Below, in pieces: positions 7,593-14,234 of a stretch of 33,379 bases of DNA. The translations under genes and the position numbers were made by a program. Source of the stretch: Candidatus Avimonas faecium (GTDB taxonomy: Bacteria > Bacillota > Clostridia > Oscillospirales > Acutalibacteraceae); NCBI GenBank assembly GCA_904419005.1, contig CAJFQI010000026.1, forward strand, positions 1-33,379, read 5' to 3'. The notes under the pieces are model-generated. The model saw only the letters and a list, made by a program, of their open reading frames with translations. It did not search any database and was not told the DNA's origin. Each line of letters starts with the position of its first letter. Positions within the stretch are counted from its first letter, which is position 1.

Positions 7593-9008
7593 TTGCTGTG
7601 GGAATATTTGAAAAAGCGGATGCTCGCACATCCCGGCAGCACCGTCTGCGACGGGCAGGAGGCCTGGAGCTTCCCCGCGCTCGCCGACGATGCCGAAAAG
7701 AGGGCGCGCATCCTTCCGGCCGGGAAAATCGGCTTGGACTGCGCCCGGGAACTGCACACGGCGCAGGGGCTCCTGGCCTGCCTGGCGGCGGGGGCGACGG
7801 CGGTTCCCCTTTCCTCGCGCTATGGGGCGGAGCATTGCCGCAAAATCGTTGAGGGGATCGGGCTGACCGCCTTCCTAACCGACCGGGGGCCGGACGGCTC
7901 GCTGCGGCTGGAATACCGCGGCGAGCCGCAGCCGGAAAGGGAGGATTTATCGGATGTGGCGCTGATTATGTGCACCTCCGGCACCACCGGCAGCCCGAAA
8001 GGGGCGATGATTACCGAAGCGGGGCTTTTGGCCAACCTTCGGGATATTGAGCGGTATTTCCGTATCGGGGAGGGGGACCGCCTCCTGATTGCCCGCCCCC
8101 TCTACCATTGTGCGGTGCTGACGGGGGAATTCCTGATTTCCCTGGCGGCGGGGGCGGACATCGTCTTTTATGACGGGGCGTTTAACCCCCTGCGGATCGG
8201 GGAGCAGATCGGCGGGCGGGGAATTACCGTCCTCTGCGGGACGCCCACCCTCTTCTGCCACCTTTGCGCCCTGGCGGGGCGGCTTTCCCGGCCTCTCGGC
8301 CTGCGCTGTGCGGCGGTCAGCGGGGAATGCATGACGCCCGCGGTCGCCCAGGCCATGCGGGAGGCCCTGCCCACCGCCGCGATTTACAACGTATATGGCT
8401 TGACCGAGGCCAGCCCCCGCGTCTGCGCCCTTCCTCCGGAACGGTTTGATGAAAAGCCGACTAGCGTAGGCCGGCCGCTCGCTTCCCTTGAGGTACGGGT
8501 GGCGGACGAATCCGGCGCGCCGGTTCCCGCCGGGCAGGCTGGGGAGCTGCTGGTGCGGGGGCCCAGCCTGATGAAAGGGTATTATGGCCAGCCGGAACAG
8601 ACGGCGCGCGTGCTGCGGGACGGCTGGCTCCACACGGGGGATATCGCCGCAATCGACGAAGAGGGGCTGGTTGCCATCCATGCCCGGCGGGACAACCTGA
8701 TTATCCGCGCGGGGATGAATATCTACCCCCAGGAAATTGAAAACGCGCTCCAGCAGGACGGATTGGTGCGGGAAGTCCTCGCCTACGGCGTACAGCAGCG
8801 CGGGGGAGGGCAGCGGATCGCCGTAAAAGCCGTCCTTACCGATCCGGCGGCAGGCAAGGCGGATTTCCTCGCGGTGTGCCGGCGGCGGCTTTCCCCCTAC
8901 CAAATGCCCGATATGGTGGAGCTGACCGACCGGCTTCAGCGCAACGGCTCCGGGAAGCTGATCCGCCCCAAGACCGCCTGGCCGTATGGCCGGGAGGAGG
9001 GGGCGTAA
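7593..9008 (+). CDS. Acyl/aryl/aminoacyl-adenylating ligase (ANL superfamily)
   Basis: 471 residues of the AMP-forming ligase superfamily, short because the N-terminal lobe is compact. Core motifs occur in order: TSGTTGSPKGAM (phosphate loop, near residue 128), YNVYGLTEASP, LHTGDIA, RRDNLIIRAGMNIYPQEIE and the C-terminal RNGSGKLIR with the catalytic Lys. The TTG at 7593 is chosen because GGGAGGG lies 7 nt upstream; an upstream ATG in frame would overlap the ACP gene and lacks a ribosome site. The enzyme should activate a carboxylic acid with ATP and pass it to the phosphopantetheine arm of one of the flanking ACPs. The acid itself cannot be predicted by eye. Confidence 0.85.
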   Translation: MLWEYLKKRMLAHPGSTVCDGQEAWSFPALADDAEKRARILPAGKIGLDCARELHTAQGLLACLAAGATAVPLSSRYGAEHCRKIVEGIGLTAFLTDRGPDGSLRLEYRGEPQPEREDLSDVALIMCTSGTTGSPKGAMITEAGLLANLRDIERYFRIGEGDRLLIARPLYHCAVLTGEFLISLAAGADIVFYDGAFNPLRIGEQIGGRGITVLCGTPTLFCHLCALAGRLSRPLGLRCAAVSGECMTPAVAQAMREALPTAAIYNVYGLTEASPRVCALPPERFDEKPTSVGRPLASLEVRVADESGAPVPAGQAGELLVRGPSLMKGYYGQPEQTARVLRDGWLHTGDIAAIDEEGLVAIHARRDNLIIRAGMNIYPQEIENALQQDGLVREVLAYGVQQRGGGQRIAVKAVLTDPAAGKADFLAVCRRRLSPYQMPDMVELTDRLQRNGSGKLIRPKTAWPYGREEGA

Positions 9009-9045
9009 CCGGTATAAGGCCGGTGCAAGGAAGGAGGAAAATGCC

Positions 9046-9729
9046 TTGTGCGCGTTTGTTGAAACGGAATATAAACGGCTGATGGATCGGGAAGCGTTTT
9101 ATCGCTTGATGGCCCGCACCCGCGCCGCTTTTCCCGACGCCCCTGTCAAAGACGCCGTACAGGTGAACTATTACTACGATACCGCCGACGGGCTGCTCCA
9201 GGCGCAGGATATCACCCTGCGGATCCGCCAGACCCAGGAGGGGATTTGGCTGCAAAGCAAGGCGCATTTTTCCGGGCCGGAGGCTTACCGCCGCAGCCAG
9301 GAACGCCGCTGCGTGATCGACAGCGTGCCGGACAGCCTAAAGCTGAAGGGCTTCCCAGGCCGGCGTTTTTTCCGCCAGGGGAGCCTGGTAACGCGCCGCA
9401 CCCGCTTCGCTCTGCAAGACGGGCTGCGCCTGGATTTCGACGTGAATTTTTACGAAGGGATCACCGATTTTGAGCTGGAGGCGGAATTCCGCCCGGATGC
9501 TTTGGAGCAAAGCCGGCGGCTGCTGGAAAGTCTCGGCCTTCCGGAATTGCCGTCCGGCGACGGGAAGGCCACCCGCTTTTTTGCCGCACGGGCACGTGGA
9601 AAGCAGAGGGTTGCTGAGATGGATCTCGGCTTTGCCGGCCGTTCGGCGGCCGGCGAGGATATCGGGCCGCCGGTTCGCAAAACCGGCCGGATGCCGGAAA
9701 AGAAGGGAGACAGGAACGATGCCGAATAA
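9046..9729 (+). CDS. CYTH-domain protein (triphosphate tunnel metalloenzyme)
   Basis: 227 residues. The N-terminal ETEYK is the ExExK signature of CYTH proteins. YYYDTAD, LRIRQ, a Lys in LQSKAHF, RRTRF, LDFDVNFY and FELEAEF supply the other charged tunnel residues, so it looks catalytically intact. Family members hydrolyse inorganic or organic triphosphates, or act as adenylate cyclases. The TTG at 9046 is preferred since AGGAGG lies 8 nt upstream and the signature must be at the N-terminus. The last 40 or so residues are Arg/Gly-rich and probably disordered. It overlaps the second ACP gene by 11 nt. In this operon it might remove pyrophosphate-type by-products or act on a phosphorylated intermediate (inference). 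Confidence 0.8.
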   Translation: MCAFVETEYKRLMDREAFYRLMARTRAAFPDAPVKDAVQVNYYYDTADGLLQAQDITLRIRQTQEGIWLQSKAHFSGPEAYRRSQERRCVIDSVPDSLKLKGFPGRRFFRQGSLVTRRTRFALQDGLRLDFDVNFYEGITDFELEAEFRPDALEQSRRLLESLGLPELPSGDGKATRFFAARARGKQRVAEMDLGFAGRSAAGEDIGPPVRKTGRMPEKKGDRNDAE

Positions 9730-10048
9730 AATCAGGGCGGTCACGCTGGAGTCGGTCGGCAAGGCAATCATGCGCGCGGCCTCGCCGCTGGAAATTACGC
9801 CCGCTTTGGCGGACGAGGATTTACAGGAGCTGGGGATGGATTCCCTGGACTATGTGGCGGTAGTGGTAGAGCTTGAAAAAACCTTCGCCATCCGCGTGCC
9901 GGAAGACGGGATGCTGTTTTCCCGGATGAATACGCTGCGCAAAATCACCGAGATGGTCCGCGGTGCAGCGGGGGATGCCGGAGCCGCAAAAGGAGCGGAT
10001 GAAGCCTGTCCGCAGGAAGGGGGAGATGGCCGCCAATGGGTATCCTAG
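9719..10048 (+). CDS. Acyl carrier protein (second of two)
   Basis: 109 residues; the first 80 form an ACP domain with the attachment motif GMDSLDYVAVVVELE and the following FAIRVPEDGMLF. The C-terminal 25 residues (AGDAGAAKGADEACPQEGG) form a low-complexity tail absent from the first ACP. The two ACPs are not close copies, so they probably do different jobs: one loading, one intermediate carrier. It overlaps the CYTH gene by 11 nt at its start and the last operon gene by 13 nt at its end, implying coupled translation. AAGGGAGACAGG precedes the ATG. Confidence 0.85.
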   Translation: MPNKIRAVTLESVGKAIMRAASPLEITPALADEDLQELGMDSLDYVAVVVELEKTFAIRVPEDGMLFSRMNTLRKITEMVRGAAGDAGAAKGADEACPQEGGDGRQWVS

Positions 10049-11085
10049 CGACGGATAGACCGGAATGCCTGGCACTTCCGGTCCGCTTGCCTGAAAATTC
10101 GTACCATGCACGGGACGGTGCGCTTTTAGCGCTTCTCGGCGCCAAAGGGGAGCAGCCCCTGCCGTGGATCGCCAACAATTTCTTAAACCTGGAAATCCGA
10201 AAGGACTACACCCAGGGCTTTGCCGCGGATTTTGTGATGCTCGACCTCTGGGGAAACTGCCCGTGGATCATCCGTCACAACCTGCCCCATGCGGTGCTGG
10301 CGGCAACCGGGCTGGACTGTATTGCGTTTATCAAAAGGGTGATCCAAAGCGGCTATTACATCTTCCTGCATATTGACCGCTATTATCTGCCGGTATACCC
10401 GCTTTCCTACCATAAAACGCATTTTTATCACGAAGTGCTGGTCTACGGCTATACGGAAAACGAGATCCTCTTCTGCGATTATATTGAAGGGCGGCGGTAC
10501 CGCACCTTTACCGGTAGCTGCGATGACTTCCGCGCGGCCTTTCAAAGCAATGCGGAGGGCAACGCCTGGGACTATTTGTCCGGGATGGATATCCTAGAGC
10601 TGCGCGACTGCGACTGGTATGCCTACGACCCGGATAAAACCATCCGGGAGTTGACGGAATACGTCCAGTCCCGCTGCGAGACGACGCTATACGATCTCTA
10701 TCCCGGGGGACGGGAAACCAAAGACGCCACGTTTTTTGGCCTGGATGTTTACCTTTCCCTCTTTGATTTTCTAGAGCTGGTCCAGGAGAACCCCAAGGTG
10801 CGCCTGATCACCCAGCCGATCCAGCTGGAATACTGCCATAAGATGCTGGCCCTCCGCCGGATCGCTTACCTCGTGGGCCAAAAGCGGCTGGATCCGTCCG
10901 ACCGCTGCTGCGGCCTGCTTGAACGGGCGGGAAGGGAATGCCTGTTGGCCCGCAATTATGCCCTGAAATCCCAGGCGGCGAAAGACCGCTCCGCCCTTTC
11001 GGATGCGGTTGAACATCTACGGCGTGCGCAGGCCGCCGACTGGGAGGGCTCCGTCCGCCTGCTGGAAGCGCTGAAAAACGGCTGA
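10036..11085 (+). CDS. BtrH/C39-like protein (second), possibly without catalytic Cys
   Basis: 349 residues. The middle, GYYIFLHIDRYYLP ... HFYHEVLVYGY ... ILFCDYI, follows the pattern of BtrH-like and C39-like papain-fold proteins, with His in HEVLVYGY and Asp in FCDY. The N-terminal position where the first BtrH-like protein has SCVEN reads NSYHARDGALLALLG here, so the nucleophilic Cys seems to be missing; the nearest Cys is at residue 11. It may be a non-catalytic partner or use another residue. The C-terminal 100 residues are helical and basic. It is the last gene of the operon, with a strong hairpin 24 nt after its stop. Family assignment is by pattern only. Confidence 0.5.
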   Translation: MGILATDRPECLALPVRLPENSYHARDGALLALLGAKGEQPLPWIANNFLNLEIRKDYTQGFAADFVMLDLWGNCPWIIRHNLPHAVLAATGLDCIAFIKRVIQSGYYIFLHIDRYYLPVYPLSYHKTHFYHEVLVYGYTENEILFCDYIEGRRYRTFTGSCDDFRAAFQSNAEGNAWDYLSGMDILELRDCDWYAYDPDKTIRELTEYVQSRCETTLYDLYPGGRETKDATFFGLDVYLSLFDFLELVQENPKVRLITQPIQLEYCHKMLALRRIAYLVGQKRLDPSDRCCGLLERAGRECLLARNYALKSQAAKDRSALSDAVEHLRRAQAADWEGSVRLLEALKNG

Positions 11086-11108
11086 TTCTGCCAAATCCGA
11101 TTTTCCGT

Positions 11109-11154
11109 AAAGGAGAAGGCCCTGGCCTGTGGCAAGGTCAGGGCCTTCTCCTTT
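11109..11154 (+). terminator. Hairpin terminator-like structure ending the ABC/ACP operon
   Basis: Two perfect 16-nt arms, AAAGGAGAAGGCCCTG (11109-11124) and its complement (11139-11154), enclose a 14-nt loop 24 nt after the last stop. The arm ends in CTTT rather than a long T-run. Further hairpins follow directly (CCGAAGCCG/CGGCTTCGG at 11157-11179; GTTTGCC/GGCAAAC at 11190-11220), giving an unusually structured 110-nt stretch. Confidence 0.75.
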
Positions 11155-11240
11155 GTCCGAAGCCGAGCACCGGCTTCGGCCGTACCTCCGTTTGCCGGAG
11201 TCACCACGAAGCGGCAAACGGTGTCCGTCCCGCGGCAGCC

Positions 11241-11269
11241 GTCATAGGATGAAAAGGGAGCCATGCAAA
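11241..11269 (+). promoter_or_regulatory. Possible sigma-E-like sporulation promoter
   Basis: GTCATAG and CATGCAAA are separated by 14 nt, resembling the mother-cell sigma-E pattern of an ATA-containing -35 and CATACA-type -10. It lies about 85 nt before the YtaF-like gene. One or two positions depart from consensus, so this is a weak call based on the expected timing of that gene. Confidence 0.25.
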
Positions 11270-11355
11270 ATGCTATATAAAGTCAGAGGAACGGCGGAAA
11301 CCAAGCGCCTTATTGCCGGTTTTCCGCACGCCGTTTCTGAAAGGCGGTTATCTAA

Positions 11356-12024
11356 ATGGACTGGATATCCCTGCCCTGGTTTTCCTTCCTTGCGGTTTTC
11401 CTGCTGGTAACGGCGGTATCGGCCGATGCTTTTGCGGCAAGCTTTGCTTACGGCATGGGCGGGATCCGGATTCCGGCGGCTTCGCTGGCGGTAATCACCG
11501 GTATCAGCACGGCGATGCTGCTGCTTTCCCTCCTGCTCGGAGGGGTGCTCCGCCCCTTCCTGCCGCCCGGCCTGACACGAGCGCTGGCGTCCGGTATCCT
11601 GCTTTTGCTGGGCTTAGCCAAGCTGTTTGACTGCAGCCTAAAGGTCTTCCTGCGGCGGCATACCACCGTCCGGCGGGAATGGAAGGTCGCCGGGTTTGAG
11701 CTCCGGTTTATCCTGAACGTCTATGCCAATCCGGAGGAGGCCGACAGCGACCATTCGCGCAGCCTTTCCCCGCGGGAGGCAGCCCCGCTGGCGGCCGCCC
11801 TTTCCCTTGACGGCCTAGCCGCCGGCTTTGGCGCTGGTTTGGCGGCAGTCAGTTTTCCGGTAGTTGCTTTGCTCTCGCTGGGGATCGGCGCCCTGAGCGT
11901 CTTGCTGGGCTCATCGCTCGGCAGGAAGGCGGCGCAAAAGCTGCCGTTCGACCTCTCCTGGCTGGGGGGCGTCCTGCTGCTCGCCTTGGCGGTGATGAAG
12001 CTGCTGTCCGCCGGGCAGGGATGA
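11356..12024 (+). CDS. ytaF: YtaF-like membrane protein (MntP/YtaF family)
   Basis: 222 residues, mostly hydrophobic, with six predicted membrane helices in two halves. Each half has the family motif around an acidic residue in a small-residue helix: TAVSADAFAASFAYGM near residue 25 and ALSLDGLAAGFGAGL near residue 155. A polar loop of about 40 residues separates the halves, as in YtaF. The family includes the manganese exporter MntP; YtaF proteins are found in spore formers and are annotated as sporulation membrane proteins of unknown activity. AAAGGCGG precedes ATG 11356. Its neighbour is a spore-type LysM hydrolase, which supports the sporulation assignment. Confidence 0.75.
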   Translation: MDWISLPWFSFLAVFLLVTAVSADAFAASFAYGMGGIRIPAASLAVITGISTAMLLLSLLLGGVLRPFLPPGLTRALASGILLLLGLAKLFDCSLKVFLRRHTTVRREWKVAGFELRFILNVYANPEEADSDHSRSLSPREAAPLAAALSLDGLAAGFGAGLAAVSFPVVALLSLGIGALSVLLGSSLGRKAAQKLPFDLSWLGGVLLLALAVMKLLSAGQG

Positions 12025-12157
12025 ACCAGCCTCTATCCGTAACGGAGGAAAATAGGCGGGTTTTCACCCCGGCCAGGCCTGCGGCTCGGTTTCGGCGCAT
12101 ATACATAGACTATTCCGGCGGCGACGCCAAAGCCGAGTGAAAGGATGATGAGCCGAA

Positions 12158-13441
12158 ATGGATATTCATGTGGTACGGCAGGGGGAGAGCCTGTATGCGA
12201 TTGCCCAGGCGTATGGAACGACGGCGGCCCGACTGGCGCAGGATAACGAGCTAGCGCCCCCTTATCGTCTGGCTGTCGGCCAGACCATCGTGATTCTGTA
12301 TCCCCGCCAGGTCTATACCGTAACGGCGGGGGATACGCTGGATAGCATCGCGGAGCAATACGGCGTGACGGTCAACCAGCTTCTGCGCAACAACCCCCAG
12401 CTGAACGGGCTGCCGGCGATCACTCCCGGACAGGTGCTGGTCATTGACTACGCGCAGGAAAAACAAGGGGACATGGCGGTTAACGGGTATGCCTATCCGT
12501 ACATAGACCGGCAGGTCCTCCGGAAAACGCTGCCGTATTTGACCTATCTTACCCTTTTCACCTACGGGATCACGCCGGAAGGCGGGCTGGTCGGGATTGA
12601 CGACGAAGAGGTCATCGCCATTGCCAGAGAATACGGCGTCGCGCCGCTGATGCTGATTTCTACCCTGACGAACGAGGGGAACTTCAATAATGAATTATCC
12701 TCTGCTGTTGTCAACAATCCGGCTATCCAAGAACGGCTGATCAATGAAACCCTCGTCACGCTGCGCGAAAAAGGGTATTACGGCCTTGATATTGATTTTG
12801 AGTTCGTCCGGCCGGAGGACCGGGACGCCTATACCACCTTCATCCGCAATGTGCGGGAGCGGCTGAATGCGGAAGGCTTTATCGTTGTCGCGGCCCTGGC
12901 GCCAAAAACCGATTCCGCCCAGCCAGGGCTTCTGTATCAGGGACACGACTACGCTGGGATCGCCGCCGCCGCAAATTATGTCCTCCTGATGACCTACGAA
13001 TGGGGGTATACATACGGTCCACCTATGGCGGTTGCCCCTATTGACAAAGTGCGTGAGGTGCTCGATTACGCCGTAACCCAGATGCCGGCGGATAAAATCT
13101 TCATGGGGATCCCCAATTACGGCTATGATTGGACGCTGCCGTTTATACGGGGGGAATCCCAAGCGCGCTCCCTGTCCAACGTAGCGGCCGTTGAGCAGGC
13201 GGTCGTCCGCAATGCGGCTATCTCTTTTGACCCCGTTGCGCAGGCCCCCTTCTATGGATATTTTGACGAGCAGGGACGCGAGCACGAGGTTTGGTTTGAG
13301 GATGCGCGCAGCGTTAACGCCAAGCTGGCCCTGATCCCGGAATACGGCTTTGAAGGCGGAAGCTACTGGACTGTGATGAAGTATTTCCCGCAGAATTGGC
13401 TGGTGCTGAATTCCCTGTACAATATCCGCAAGGTGCTGTAG
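12158..13441 (+). CDS. LysM-LysM-GH18 spore hydrolase (SleL/YaaH-like)
   Basis: 427 residues, the usual length of SleL/YaaH. Two LysM repeats at residues 3-47 and 51-97 (VYTVTAGDTLDSIAEQYGVT in the second) should bind peptidoglycan. A glycoside hydrolase 18 domain from about residue 108 carries GLDIDFE, the DxDxE catalytic motif with Glu 215 as acid. This family acts on spore-cortex muropeptides as N-acetylglucosaminidase or is a spore-coat component. No signal peptide is visible, as usual for coat-deposited proteins. AAAGG lies somewhat far from ATG 12158. An imperfect hairpin (12085-12138) lies in the upstream gap. Confidence 0.85.
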   Translation: MDIHVVRQGESLYAIAQAYGTTAARLAQDNELAPPYRLAVGQTIVILYPRQVYTVTAGDTLDSIAEQYGVTVNQLLRNNPQLNGLPAITPGQVLVIDYAQEKQGDMAVNGYAYPYIDRQVLRKTLPYLTYLTLFTYGITPEGGLVGIDDEEVIAIAREYGVAPLMLISTLTNEGNFNNELSSAVVNNPAIQERLINETLVTLREKGYYGLDIDFEFVRPEDRDAYTTFIRNVRERLNAEGFIVVAALAPKTDSAQPGLLYQGHDYAGIAAAANYVLLMTYEWGYTYGPPMAVAPIDKVREVLDYAVTQMPADKIFMGIPNYGYDWTLPFIRGESQARSLSNVAAVEQAVVRNAAISFDPVAQAPFYGYFDEQGREHEVWFEDARSVNAKLALIPEYGFEGGSYWTVMKYFPQNWLVLNSLYNIRKVL

Positions 13442-13461
13442 AGCACGGGAGGCAGGAATAA

Positions 13462-13496
13462 GGGGCGCTGCAAAATCCAGCCTTTTGCAGCGCCCC
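13462..13496. terminator. Perfect 14-bp hairpin between convergent genes
   Basis: GGGGCGCTGCAAAA (13462-13475) is matched exactly at 13483-13496 around a 7-nt loop. It lies 20 nt after the hydrolase stop and 79 nt beyond the end of the leftward pair of small genes, so it can serve both directions. There is no T-run outside the stem, but the inner A/T pairs could act for either strand. Confidence 0.65.
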
Positions 13497-13574
13497 CAAC
13501 GCGAGCGGATCCCAGTCCGAACCGGTGGCTTGTGCTATCCCAATACAGAACGGCCCCGCTTTACATAGACGGTT

Positions 13575-13736
13575 CTATGGCTCCGTGACCGGCTTGGCTT
13601 TCTGCTTGGAGGTCTTGGCCCGCCCCTGGACTTCGGGGACGGGCGGCACCTCGTTTTTAGGATGCTGTGCCTTGTGGCTGCTCTCGGTGCCGTGCGGCTG
13701 TTTAGGGTCCGGACGGCGCATACCTGCTTTTGCCAT
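13575..13736 (-). CDS. Small conserved-looking protein, 53 residues
   Basis: A short ORF reading MAKAGMRRPDPKQPHGTESS and ending KAKPVTEP. An excellent AAGGAG ribosome site lies about 8 nt before the ATG, and the gene follows the 94-residue gene by 15 nt on the same strand. The sequence is hydrophilic, basic and Pro-rich, with no membrane segment or known domain. I have the impression that MRRPDP..PHGTES is a recurring pattern in small clostridial proteins, but this is recollection only. Function unknown. Confidence 0.65.
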   Translation of the reverse strand: MAKAGMRRPDPKQPHGTESSHKAQHPKNEVPPVPEVQGRAKTSKQKAKPVTEP

Positions 13737-13751
13737 CTGCCGTTCTCCTTT

Positions 13752-14036
13752 TTAAGAGCTGGGGGTCTGACGGCGCGCCTTCCGCTGTGTCCCACCTTCG
13801 TCTTGTCCGTCCGCTATCCCGCTTTTCCTCGCCGGCTTGTTTGGACTGCCGGACAGCGGAATATCGTAAATTTCGCTGTAGGAATCCACTTCGGCGCTGG
13901 ACTCAGGGGCGGCGGGGATCAGGCCGGTGCATTCCATTGAGGAAGCCACCTCAAACAGCTCGTCGTACAATTCCCGGTCATCTTCGTTGTCATAGGACCG
14001 GGAGGAGGAATACCGCAGGAAATCCTTCTGGCTCAT
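13752..14036 (-). CDS. Hypothetical acidic small protein, 94 residues
   Basis: Begins MSQKDFLRYSSSRSYDNEDD. The first 60 residues are acidic with a Tyr/Ser-rich start and the segment CTGLIPAAPESSAEVDSYSEIYDIPL; the last 25 are basic and probably disordered. GGGAGAGAGGG lies just upstream of the ATG. The LIP..P....E..SY..IY.IP pattern is familiar from small hypothetical proteins of gut Clostridia (recollection, not verified). It heads a two-gene leftward unit with the 53-residue gene and is divergent from the GH25 lysozyme gene. Function unknown. Confidence 0.6.
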   Translation of the reverse strand: MSQKDFLRYSSSRSYDNEDDRELYDELFEVASSMECTGLIPAAPESSAEVDSYSEIYDIPLSGSPNKPARKSGIADGQDEGGTQRKARRQTPSS

Positions 14037-14234
14037 TCGCCCTCTCTCCCTTTTGTAAGCTAAGGCAAAAAAACGGATTCCGCCTTTTCGCCAAGAATAG
14101 TTTTTGCCGGGAAGGCACGAAATTCCTCCATAAATTCTGGTTAAAACAAAACGAGGAAGGGCGCAGGAACCTGTCCGTGCTTTGCGGCATAAAATGCCAT
14201 GAATGCGATTTTATTTTTGGAAAGGCGTGGTTTT

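Noticed and set aside
977-11154. A lasso-peptide or other RiPP cluster, suggested by the NTP_transf_5 and ABC genes
   Set aside because: No precursor peptide, asparagine-synthetase-like cyclase, transglutaminase-like protease, radical SAM or PqqD-like gene is present.
11086-11355. yybP-ykoY manganese riboswitch before the MntP/YtaF-family gene
   Set aside because: The conserved core bases of that riboswitch could not be found among the hairpins.
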